In this document: positions 56,201 to 64,000 of the stretch, in pieces | Layout of the letters: the number at the start of each line of letters is the position of its first letter | Numbering within the stretch: position 1 is the first letter of the stretch | Assembly (NCBI RefSeq): GCF_029227915.1 | Contig: NC_079881.1 | Coordinates: 30,729,501 to 30,793,500 of the forward strand | Reading direction: 5' to 3' | DNA length: 64,000 bases | Source of the DNA: Hydractinia symbiolongicarpus | Lineage: Eukaryota > Cnidaria > Hydrozoa > Anthoathecata > Hydractiniidae | Program-made: the position numbers and the translations under genes | The notes under the pieces: model-generated | What the model saw: only the letters and a program-made list of their open reading frames with translations | Told to the model about the DNA's origin: nothing | Database searches by the model: none

Positions 56201-57240
56201 CATGATTGCGGAACCTCAGCGATTACACTGGGCGCTGTTGTAACGCTTCATTTAAGAATTAAGCTAAAGAAACTCATTTTTTTACTGTGGGACCAATCCT
56301 AGCCGTTAGCGCGCTCTGAAGAAATAGCGACAGTCTCAAAAACTACATTTCATTGACTTTCTAACGGTGTCAGTCCGTTTGAGTTACAACGGTTGGGTCA
56401 CATATTCGTACCAACATGTATTTAGCGAATTGTTTTTCTGATATTACTAGGTTGCATCGCTTTTAACCGTGAAACGATTGACTGTGGTACTTAATTGAAC
56501 TGATTTTGGACTGTGATCTTATAAATGTTTTAAGTGAGACAAGTGGACTCCAAGAGATAACCTTCTTCTTAATTTGAAATGATTGCCGGAAATCAGCGAT
56601 TAAAGTGGGCGTTGTGGTAGCGCTTCATTTAAATATTTAGATAAATACGTCGTTCTTTACTGTGGGACCAATCCTATCCGTTTTCGCGCGCTGAAGAAAT
56701 AGCGACAGTTTCAAAAACTACATTTCATTGACTTTCTAACTGTATCAATCCGTTTGAGTTACAACGGTTGAGTCACATATTCTTACCAACATGTATTTAG
56801 CGATATTTTTCCGGTATTACTAAGTTGTATGGCTTTTAACAGTGAAACGATTGACTGTGAGACTTAATTGAACTGATTATGGACTGTGACCTTATAAATG
56901 TAAAAGTGAGACAATTGGACTCCAAGAAATAACATTCTTCTTAATTTGAAATGATTGCCGGAAATCAGCGATTAAACTGGGCGTTGTGGTAGCGCTTCAT
57001 TCAAAAATTTAGATAAATAACTCGTTCTTTACTGTGGGACCAATCCTATCCGTTATCGCGCGCTGAAGAAGTAGCGACAGTTATAAAAACTACATTTCAT
57101 TGACTTTCTAACTGTATCAATCCGCTTGAGTTACAACGGTTAAGTCACATATTCGTACCAACATGTATTTAGCGATATTTTTCCGGTATTACTAAGTTGT
57201 ATGGCTTTTAACAGTGAAACGATTGACTGTGAGACTTAAT
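53221..57240 (+). repeat. Diverged satellite zone
   Basis: Monomers here are the least like the rest of the array, and most carry variants seen nowhere else: 'atatatgttataagtgag', 'agttgactccaag', 'tatttcgtgctatttttcc', 'tttagcgaattgtttttctg' (a 4-bp insertion, near 54275 and 56425), 'gattgcggaacctcagc' and 'gctgttgtag'. HOR order is hard to follow apart from the block at 54403-55398 copied from the left. The zone separates the central types from the right-hand types. Higher divergence suggests an older part of the array that has escaped recent homogenisation. Confidence 0.8.
55560..55832 (+). repeat. Truncated monomer with ~95-bp internal deletion
   Basis: Near 55828 'gaaacgattgact' is followed after only three bases by 'attgccggaactcagcg'. 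In the preceding monomer these two landmarks are separated by 98 bases (55455 to 55554), so about 95 bp covering the whole type-diagnostic stretch and 'aacattcttcttaattt' is missing. It is the only large deletion inside a monomer noticed in the window, and it lies within the diverged zone. The interval given covers the sequence leading up to the junction. Confidence 0.85.
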
Positions 57241-58330
57241 TGAACTGATTATGGACTGTGACCTTATAAATGTGAAGGTGAGACAATTGGACTCCAAGAA
57301 ATAACATTCTTCTTAATTTGAAATGATTGCCGGAAATCAGCGATTAAGCTGGGCGTTGTGGTACCGCTTCATTTAAAAGTTTAGATAAATAACTCGTTCT
57401 TTACTGTGGGACCAATCCTATCCGTTATCGCGCGCTGAAGAAGTAGCGACAGTTTCAAAAACTACATTTCATTGACTTTCTAACTGTATCAATTTGTTTG
57501 AGTTACAACGGTTGAGTCACATATTCGTACCAACATGTATTTAGCGATATTTTTCCGGTATTACTAAGTTGTATGGCTTTTAACAGTGAAAGATTGACTG
57601 TGAGACTTAATTGAACTGATTATGGACTGTGACCTTATAAATGTGAAGGTGAGACAATTGTACTCCAAGAAATAAAATTCTTCTTAATTTGAAATGATTG
57701 CCGGAAATCAGCGATTAAACTGGGCATTGTGGTAGCGCTTCATTTAAAAATTTAGATAAATAAGTTGTTCTTTACTGTTGGACCAATCCTCTCCGTTATC
57801 GCGCGCTAAAGAAATAGCGACAGTTTCAAAAACTACATTTCATTGACTTTCTAACTGTATCAATCCGTTTGAGTTACAACGGTTTAGTCACATATTCGTA
57901 CCAACATGTATTTAGCGATATTTTTCCGGTATTACTAAGTTGTATGGCTTTTAACAGTGAAACGATTGACTGTGAGACTTAATTGAACTGATTATGGACT
58001 GTGACCTTATAAATGTGAAGGTGAGACAATTGGACTCCAAGAAATAACATTCTTCTTAATTTGAAATGATTGCCGGAAATCAGCGATTAAGCTGGGCGTT
58101 GTGGTACCGCTTCATTTAAAAGTTTAGATAAATAACTCGTTCTTTACTGTGGGACCAATCCTATCCGTTATCGCGCGCTGAAGAAGTAGCGACAGTTTCA
58201 AAAACTACATTTCATTGACTTTCTAACTGTATCAATTTGTTTGAGTTACAACGGTTGAGTCACATATTCGTACCAACATGTATTTAGCGATATTTTTCCG
58301 GTATTACTAAGTTGTATGGCTTTTAACAGT
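57241..58330 (+). repeat. Two-monomer higher-order repeat (743 bp)
   Basis: The markers 'gattaagctgggcg' (aagct at 57346 and 58089) and the one-base-deleted 'cagtgaaagattgactg' (agattg at 57591 and 58334) each return after 743 bp. The two monomers of the unit differ in 'ggacaattggactcc'-type against 'acaattgtactcc'-type sites, in 'ggtaccgcttc' against 'ggtagcgcttc', and in 'aatttgtttgag' against 'aatccgtttgag'. The second copy grades into the four-monomer repeat to its right. Confidence 0.8.
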
Positions 58331-61286
58331 GAAAGATTGACTGTGAGACTTAATTGAACTGATTATGGACTGTGACCTTATAAATGTGAAGGTGAGACAA
58401 TTGTACTCCAAGAAATAAAATTCTTCTTAATTTGAAATGATTGCCGGAAATCAGCGATTAAACTGGGCATTGTGGTAGCGCTTCATTTAAAAATTTAGAT
58501 AAATAAGTTGTTCTTTACTGTTGGACCAATCCTCTCCGTTATCGCGCGCTAAAGAAATAGCGACAGTTTCAAAAACTACATTTCATTGACTTTCTAACTG
58601 TATCAATCCGTTTGAGTTACAACGGTTTAGTCACATATTCGTACCAACATGTATTTAGCGATATTTTTCCGGTATTACTAAGTTGTATGGCTTTTAACAG
58701 TGAAATGATTGACTGTGAGACTTAATTGAACTGACTATGAACTGTGACATTATAAATGTGAAAGTGAGACAATTGGACTCCAAGAAATAACATTCTTCTT
58801 AATTTGAAATGATTGCCGGAAATCAGCGATTAAACTGGGCGTTGTGGTAGCGCTTCATTTAAAAATTTAGATAAATAACTCGTTCTTTAATGTGGGACCA
58901 ATCCTATCCGTTATCGCGCGCTGAAGAAGTAGCGACAGCTTCAAAAACCACATTTCATTGACTTTCTAACAGTATCAATCCGTTTGAGTTACAACGGTTG
59001 AGTCACATATTCGCACCAACATGTATTTAGCGATATTTTTCTGGTATTACTAAGTTGTATGGCTTTTAACAGTAAAACGATTGACTGTGGGACTTAATTG
59101 AACTGATTATGGACTGTGACCTTATAAATGTGAAAGTGAGACAATTGGACTCCAAGAAATAACATTCTTCTTAATTTGAAATGATTGCCGGAAATCAGCG
59201 ATTAAAGTGGGCGTTGTGGTAGCGCTTCATTTAAAAATTTAGATAAATCAGTCGTTCTTTACTGTGGGACCAATCTTATCCGTTATCGCGCGCTGAAGAA
59301 ATAGCGACAGTTTCAAAAACTACATTTCATTGACTTTCTAACGGTGTCAATCCGTTTGAGTTACAACGGTTGGGTCACATATTCGTACCAACATGTATTT
59401 AGCGATAATTTGCAGATATTACTAGGTTGCATCGCTTTTAACTATGAAACAATTGACTGTTGGACTTAATTGAACTAACTTTGGACTGTGACCTTATAAA
59501 TGTGAAAGTGAGACAATTGGACTCCAAGAAATAACATTCTTCTTACTTTGAAATGATTGCCGGAAATCAGCGATTAAACTGGGCGTTGTGGTAGCGCTTC
59601 ATTTAAAAATTTAGATAAATAAGTTGTTCTTTACTGTTGGACCAATCCTCTCCGTTATCGCGCGCTGAAGAAATAGCGACAGTTTCAAAAACTACATTTC
59701 ATTGACTTTCTAACTGTATCAATCCGTTTGAGTTACAAGGTTTAGTCACATATTCGTACCAACATGTATTTAGCGATACTTTTTCGGTATTACTAAGTTG
59801 TATGGCTTTTAACAGTGAAACGATTGACTGTGAGACTTAATTGAACTGATTATGGACTGTGACCTTATAAATGTGAAGGTGAGACAATTGTACTCCAAGA
59901 AATAACATTCTTCTTAATTTGAAATGATTGCCGGAAATCAGCGATTAAACTGGGCATTGTGGTAGCGCTTCATTTAAAAATTTAGATAAATAAGTTGTTC
60001 TTTACTGTTGGACCAATCCTCTCCGTTATCGCGCGCTAAAGAAATAGCGACAGTTTCAAAAACTACATTTCATTGACTTTCTAACTGTATCAATCCGTTT
60101 GAGTTACAACGGTTTAGTCACATATTCGTACCAACATGTATTTAGCGATATTTTTCCGGTATTACTAAGTTGTATGGCTTTTAACAGTGAAATGATTGAC
60201 TGTGAGACTTAATTGAACTGACTATGAACTGTGACATTATAAATGTGAAAGTGAGACAATTGGACTCCAAGAAATAACATTCTTCTTAATTTGAAATGAT
60301 TGCCGGAAATCAGCGATTAAACTGGGCGTTGTGGTAGCGCTTCATTTAAAAATTTAGATAAATAACTCGTTCTTTAATGTGGGACCAATCCTATCCGTTA
60401 TCGCGCGCTGAAGAAGTAGCGACAGCTTCAAAAACCACATTTCATTGACTTTCTAACTGTATCAATCCGTTTGAGTTACAACGGTTGAGTCACATATTCG
60501 CACCAACATGTATTTAGCGATATTTTTCCGGTATTACTAAGTTGTATGGCTTTTAACAGTAAAACGATTGACTGTGGGACTTAATTGAACTGATTATGGA
60601 CTGTGACCTTATAAATGTGAAAGTGAGACAATTGGACTCCAAGAAATAACATTCTTCTTAATTTGAAATGATTGCCGGAAATCAGCGATTAAAGTGGGCG
60701 TTGTGGTAGCGCTTCATTTAAAAATTTAGATAAATCAGTCGTTCTTTACTGTGGGACCAATCTTATCCGTTATCGCGCGCTGAAGAAATAGCGACAGTTT
60801 CAAAAACTACATTTCATTGACTTTCTAACGGTGTCAATCCGTTTGAGTTACAACGGTTGGGTCACATATTCGTACCAACATGTATTTAGCGATAATTTGC
60901 AGATATTACTAGGTTGCATCGCTTTTAACTATGAAACAATTGACTGTTGGACTTAATTGAACTAACTTTGGACTGTGACCTTATAAATGTGAAAGTGAGA
61001 CAATTGGACTCCAAGAAATAACATTCTTCTTACTTTGAAATGATTGCCGGAAATCAGCGATTAAACTGGGCGTTGTGGTAGCGCTTCATTTAAAAATTTA
61101 GATAAATAAGTTGTTCTTTACTGTTGGACCAATCCTCTCCGTTATCGCGCGCTGAAGAAATAGCGACAGTTTCAAAAACTACATTTCATTGACTTTCTAA
61201 CTGTATCAATCCGTTTGAGTTACAAGGTTTAGTCACATATTCGTACCAACATGTATTTAGCGATACTTTTTCGGTATTACTAAGTT
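58331..61286 (+). repeat. Four-monomer higher-order repeat (1488 bp), two copies
   Basis: Two units, about 58331-59798 and 59799-61286. The markers 'gcgatactttttcgg' (gatac at 59774 and 61262), 'attcgcaccaac' (59013 and 60500), 'gataatttgcagatatt' (near 59405 and 60893) and 'ttcttactttgaaatg' each return after 1487-1488 bp. The second copy is cut at its final monomer by the retroelement insertion. Confidence 0.82.
61275..61286 (+). repeat. Target-site duplication, left copy
   Basis: The 12-bp 'tattactaagtt' of the satellite monomer lies immediately left of the insertion and is repeated at 62222-62233, immediately right of it. The same sequence occurs once in an uninterrupted monomer of the local type, so the second copy is a product of insertion. 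Penelope-like elements are known to make duplications of variable length. Confidence 0.85.
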
Positions 61287-61321
61287 TCCAAAACTTCGTA
61301 GCAACACAAGATTGCAAAGTA

Positions 61322-61395
61322 TTTTCATAAAAATTACGACACGTTTTATTTTTAACATGTTTCGACTTTACCAAAGTCATCTTCAGAATATTATA
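61322..61395 (-). ncRNA. Hammerhead-ribozyme-like motif in the PLE terminal region
   Basis: On the minus strand: 'CTGAAGA' (61386-61380, fits CUGANGA); a stem II hairpin 'GACTTT'/'AAAGTC' (61378-61373 with 61369-61364); then 'GAAA' (61363-61360); a 7-bp stem III 'ACATGTT'/'AACGTGT' with one G-T pair (61360-61354 with 61345-61339) and an 8-base A-rich loop; then 'TC' (61339-61338), which would place cleavage after 61338. Hammerhead ribozymes are known in the terminal repeats of EN+ Penelope-like elements. Two weaknesses: one extra T (61379) sits between the core and stem II, and stem I is weak and can only be drawn with mismatches. It may be decayed. Confidence 0.5.
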
Positions 61396-61462
61396 CAAAA
61401 GTTGATACATACACTCTTTATACAAAAATTTTTTCGAAAGTTATTTAAATATTTCCCAAAAG
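61347..61462 (-). repeat. 116-bp inverted repeat, 3' (sense) arm
   Basis: Pairs without a mismatch by eye with 62108-62223 in opposite orientation. Relative to the element's coding strand this arm is the native one: it lies 3' of the endonuclease and continues into the terminal tail at 61287-61346. It includes the ribozyme core 'ctgaaga' and the stem 'gactttggtaaagtc' on the minus strand. Its outer edge (61347) falls inside the predicted loop of ribozyme stem III. Confidence 0.92.
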
Positions 61463-61655
61463 TACAATTTTATATGAATTATACACAAGCTAATCCATGT
61501 TGACAAATTAATATTAGATAAAGTAACAAAAGTTAGTTAAATAAAATTTATATACACAATTTGTTTAAGACAATTAAATATTTCCCAAAAGTACAATTTT
61601 TTAATTTTATTAAATGAATTTACACATGCTAAATCAATATCTAAGTAACAAAAAC
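61445..61655 (-). repeat. Degenerate direct repeat in the PLE 3' UTR
   Basis: A 27-bp identical segment beginning 'ttaaatatttcccaaaag' occurs at 61445-61471 and again at 61574-61600. Each is followed by related but decayed sequence ('acacaagctaat...agtaacaaaa' and 'acacatgctaaa...agtaacaaaa'), so the repeat unit is about 80-90 bp. The first copy's beginning is also the inner end of the 116-bp inverted repeat. The stretch is non-coding and very A+T-rich. Confidence 0.75.
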
Positions 61656-61689
61656 GATACTGAACAAGCGGCCAATACAAAACATAAAA

Positions 61690-62106
61690 TTAAACGGATA
61701 AATTGATGATGCAATGCTTAATTTGTTTATTGAGGTCTAGTTTCAACCAAGAAATATGCATACCCTCTTTGAGTTTCCTCTGCCAATCAGTGTCTGCATG
61801 ATCCAAAATAGAAAAACAATTTTCGTTACATAGTAATTTACAGTTAAGATTTGACTGCATATGCTTAAATATTTGTGAGTTTTTATCAGTTTTCAAATGT
61901 TCTTTAACTCTACTAGAAATGTGTCTGGTGTTTCACCCACATAGCTAGCATTACAACTAGCACAAACAAATTTATACACAAGTCCAGATTTAAAAGATTC
62001 AGGAACTCGGTCCTTGCAAGAAAAATAATCTTTAATTTTACATGACTTAAAAACGAGGCACACATTGATTTCTTTACACATCTTATTGACAAGTTGATTG
62101 ACTTTT
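61690..62106 (-). pseudogene. GIY-YIG endonuclease domain of a Penelope-like element, frameshifted
   Basis: This is the C-terminal part of a PLE polyprotein. The GIY-YIG nuclease nicks target DNA for reverse transcription. The first frame (62106 to about 61927) reads a cysteine-bearing linker ('CKIKDYFSCKD'), then 'GLVYKFVCASC' and 'NASYVGET', the family's GIY and YIG motifs. A one-base loss near 61926-61931 then shifts the frame. The second frame continues with 'RHISSRVKEHLKTDKN', 'HMQSNLNCKLL', 'CFSILD' and 'QRKLKEGMHISWLKLDLNKQ', which hold the catalytic Arg, the Glu of 'KLKEGMHI' and the terminal Asn, and it stops at 61690. Both halves together match the usual order and length of a PLE endonuclease. 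There is no reverse transcriptase upstream. In the first frame the 35 codons before 62106 come from the inverted repeat and are not native. Confidence 0.85.
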
Positions 62107-62107
62107 T

Positions 62108-62223
62108 CTTTTGGGAAATATTTAAATAACTTTCGAAAAAATTTTTGTATAAAGAGTGTATGTATCAACTTTTGTATAATATTCTGAAGATGACTTTGGT
62201 AAAGTCGAAACATGTTAAAAATA
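62108..62223 (+). repeat. 116-bp inverted repeat, 5' (inverted) arm
   Basis: Inverted copy of 61347-61462, forming the 5' end of the truncated element. Its last two bases overlap the right target-site duplication, so two bases are ambiguous. Read on the minus strand it is open and joins in frame to the endonuclease, but this is coincidental coding of a duplicated non-coding terminal region. PLE copies with inverted terminal pieces at a truncated 5' end are known; this is a clear example. Confidence 0.9.
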
Positions 62224-62233
62224 TTACTAAGTT
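62222..62233 (+). repeat. Target-site duplication, right copy
   Basis: Second copy of 'tattactaagtt' (partner at 61275-61286). After it the monomer continues normally with 'gtatggcttttaac', which restores the satellite phase exactly. Confidence 0.85.
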
Positions 62234-64000
62234 GTATGGCTTTTAACAGTGAAATGATTGACTGTTAGACTTAATTGAACTGACTATGAACTGTGACATT
62301 ATAAATGTGAAAGTGAGACAATTGGACTCCAAGAAATAACATTCTTCTTAATTTGAAATGATTGCCGGAAATCAGCGATTAAACTGGGCGTTGTGGTAGC
62401 GCTTCATTTAAAAATTTAGATAAATAACTCGTTCTTTACTGTGGGACCAATCCTATCCGTTATCGCGCGCTGAAGAAGTAGCGACAGTTTCAAAAACTAC
62501 ATTTCATTGACTTTCTAACTGTATCAATCCGCTTGAGTTACAACGGTTAAGTCACATATTCGTACCAACATGTATTTAGCGATATTTTTCCGGTATTACT
62601 AAGTTGTATGGCTTTTAACAGTGAAACGATTGACTGTGAGACTTAATTGAACTGATTATGGACTGTGACCTTATAAATGTGAAGGTGAGACAATTGGACT
62701 CCAAGAAATAACATTCTTCTTAATTTGAAATGATTGCCGGAAATCAGCGATTAAGCTGGGCGTTGTGGTACCGCTTCATTTAAAAGTTTAGATAAATAAC
62801 TCGTTCTTTACTGTGGGACCAATCCTATCCGTTATCGCGCGCTGAAGAAGTAGCGACAGTTTCAAAAACTACATTTCATTGACTTTCTAACTGTATCAAT
62901 TTGTTTGAGTTACAACGGTTGAGTCACATATTCGTACCAACATGTATTTAGCGATATTTTTCCGGTATTACTAAGTTGTATGGCTTTTAACAGTGAAACG
63001 ATTGACTGTGAGACTTAATTGAACTGATTATGGACTGTCACCTTATAAATGTGAAGGTGAGACAATTGTACTCCAAGAAATAACATTCTTCTTAATTTGA
63101 AATGATTGCCGGAAATCAGCGATTAAACTGGGCATTGTGGTAGCGCTTCATATAAAAATTTAGATAAATAAGTTGTTCTTTACTGTTGGACCAATCCTCT
63201 CCGTTATCGCGCGCTAAAGAAATAGCGACAGTTTCAAAAACTACATTTCATTGACTTTCTAACTGTATCAATCCGTTTGAGTTACAACGGTTTAGTCACA
63301 TATTCGTACCAACATGTATTTAGCGATATTTTTCCGGTATTACTAAGTTGTATGGCTTTTAACAGTGAAATGATTGACTGTGAGACTTAATTGAACTGAC
63401 TATGAACTGTGACCTTATAAATGTAAAAGTGAGACAATTGGACTCCAAGAAATAACATTCTTCTTAATTTGAAATGATTGCCGGAAATCAGCGATTAAAC
63501 TGGGCGTTGTGGTAGCGCTTCATTTAAAAATTTAGATAAATAACTCGTTCTTTACTGTGGGACCAATCCTATCCGTTATCGCGCGCTGAAGAAGTAGCGA
63601 CAGTTTCAAAAACTATATTTCATTGACTTTCTAACTGTATCATTCCGCTTGAGTTACAACGGTTAAGTCACATATTCGTACCAACATGTATTTAGCGATA
63701 TTTTTCCGGTATTACTAAGTTGTATGGCTTTTAACAGTGAAACGATTGACTGTGAGACTTAATTGAACTGATTATGGACTGTGACCTTATAAATGTGAAG
63801 GTGAGACAATTGGACTCCAAGAAATAACATTCTTCTTAATTTGAAATGATTGCCGGAAATCAGCGATTAAGCTGGGCGTTGTGGTACCGCTTCATTTAAA
63901 AGTTTAGATAAATAACTCGTTCTTTACTGTGGGACCAATCCTATCCGTTATCGCGCGCTGAAGAAGTAGCGACAGTTTCAAAAACTACATTTCATTGACT
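62222..64000 (+). repeat. Satellite array, continuation after the insertion
   Basis: The array resumes in the same orientation and exactly in phase at 'tattactaag', the point at which it was interrupted on the left, and it runs off the window end. It holds almost five monomers. They belong to the local right-hand type, marked by 'gaaatgattgccggaaatc', 'aactgtatcaatccg' and 'ccggtattactaagttg'. A three-monomer period is visible: 'gaaatgattgactg' at 62251 returns at 63367 (1116 bp), and 'attaagctgggcg' near 62750 returns near 63864. The type matches 56.7-61.3 kb on the left, so the insertion split one homogeneous domain. Confidence 0.96.

Larger units (their letters stand above)
1..61286 (+). 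repeat. Tandem satellite array, ~373-bp monomer (main part)
   Basis: About 165 head-to-tail copies of one monomer, all in the same orientation. The period is seen directly from recurring anchors: 'gcatcgct' falls at 1826, 2199, 4423, 6661 and 8899, which are multiples of 373. Strongly conserved blocks are 'gtggtagcgcttcattta', 'gcgcgctgaag', 'tacatttcattgac' and 'cacatattcgtaccaacatg'. Variable sites are concentrated in the 60 bp after 'gacttaattgaact' and in the stretch 'taacggtgtcagtccg...caacggttggg'. No frame stays open for a normal protein. Neighbouring monomers differ by several percent, whereas monomers one HOR unit apart are nearly identical. This is what is expected of satellite DNA evolving by unequal exchange. 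A heterochromatic location is an inference; the sequence does not prove a centromeric role. The left edge of the array lies outside the window. Confidence 0.97.
61287..62221 (-). mobile_element. 5'-truncated Penelope-like retroelement (EN+ PLE)
   Basis: A 935-bp non-satellite insertion, placed cleanly in one monomer with a 12-bp target-site duplication. Element sense is the minus strand. From its 5' side (62221) to its 3' side (61287) it holds: a 116-bp inverted copy of its own 3' region; the C-terminal GIY-YIG endonuclease part of the single PLE reading frame, frameshifted once; an A+T-rich 3' UTR with a degenerate tandem repeat; the sense copy of the 116 bp; a hammerhead-like fold; and a terminal tail ending in 'ctacgaagttttgga'. 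The reverse transcriptase domain that normally precedes the endonuclease is missing, so the copy is inactive. Penelope-like assignment rests on the endonuclease motifs and the ribozyme-bearing terminal repeat. I cannot place it in a named PLE lineage. Confidence 0.85.

Noticed and set aside
1-61286. CRISPR array
   Set aside because: Repeats are contiguous 373-bp monomers with no unique spacers, and the context is eukaryotic.
61186-61425. 79-codon open frame on the minus strand
   Set aside because: It crosses the boundary between inserted element and satellite, has no recognisable domain, and reads the terminal repeat and satellite by chance.
61312-61503. 63-codon open frame on the plus strand
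   Set aside because: It lies antisense to the element in its terminal region. Its resemblance to the start of the minus-strand frame at 62213 is entirely due to the inverted repeat.
61690-61896. Separate 68-codon gene on the minus strand
   Set aside because: It continues the GIY-YIG domain directly after a one-base frameshift; the methionine is internal.
62107-62213. Methionine start of the endonuclease frame at 62213
   Set aside because: The first 35 codons are encoded by the inverted duplicate of the 3' terminal region, so this start is an accident of truncation and is not the native N-terminus.
61287-62221. DNA transposon with terminal inverted repeats
   Set aside because: The inverted arms are not at both termini: 60 bp of extra sequence lies outside the left arm. 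The coding remnant is a Penelope-type GIY-YIG nuclease rather than a transposase.
1-64000. CENP-B box, telomeric repeats or polymerase III A/B boxes in the monomer
   Set aside because: I looked for these motifs in the representative monomer and found no convincing match, so a centromeric or transcriptional role is not claimed.
1-64000. Short open frames in the satellite as small proteins
   Set aside because: All are short and interrupted differently in sibling monomers, and none shows codon-like conservation.

Overview
This window is almost entirely one tandem satellite array. A monomer of about 372-373 bp is repeated head to tail, always in the same orientation, for roughly 169 copies (1-61286 and 62222-64000). 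It is A+T-rich, has stops in all frames, and holds no gene, tRNA, rRNA or CRISPR that I can support. Satellite arrays of this length, together with a Penelope-like retroelement fragment inside, point to a nuclear chromosome of an animal, probably in constitutive heterochromatin (pericentromere, centromere, subtelomere or a sex chromosome). I cannot name the species. I do not recognise the satellite as a published family, but I could not search for it.

The array is not uniform. Monomers fall into several variant types, told apart by linked diagnostic sites in the first half (for example 'gataaaggagacaattgg', 'aataaatgagacaaatgg', 'gaaagtgagacaattgg', 'gaaaaatgagacaattgg') and in the second half (for example 'agtttcaacagttggg', 'agttacaatggttgagg', 'aactgtatcaatccg'). 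The types are zoned along the window and organised into nested higher-order repeats (HORs). These are: a 16-monomer segment duplication spaced 5954 bp (2199-4422 and 8153-10376); a 6-monomer unit of 2238 bp (4423-6660, 6661-8898); a ~4.8 kb, 13-monomer duplication (about 9865-14605 and 14671-19413); a 4-monomer unit at 29.4-33.5 kb, one copy of which has lost a monomer; a 5-monomer unit of ~1864 bp (33.4-46 kb); a 9-monomer unit of 3357 bp (44277-47633, 47634-50990); a diverged zone at about 53.2-57.2 kb; and short 2-, 3- and 4-monomer units at 57.2-64 kb.

The one non-satellite segment is a 935-bp insertion at 61287-62221, flanked by a 12-bp target-site duplication. On the minus strand it encodes the C-terminal GIY-YIG endonuclease part of an EN+ Penelope-like element, broken by a one-base frameshift. 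It has a perfect 116-bp inverted repeat at its two sides, a hammerhead-ribozyme-like fold in the 3' terminal part, and a degenerate tandem repeat in its 3' UTR. The reverse transcriptase is absent, so this is a dead, 5'-truncated copy whose 5' end carries an inverted copy of its own 3' terminal region.

The genes do not work together in any pathway here. The biology on display is satellite turnover by unequal exchange, plus one retroelement that landed in the array. All identities were judged by eye; block boundaries marked 'about' are uncertain by tens of bases.
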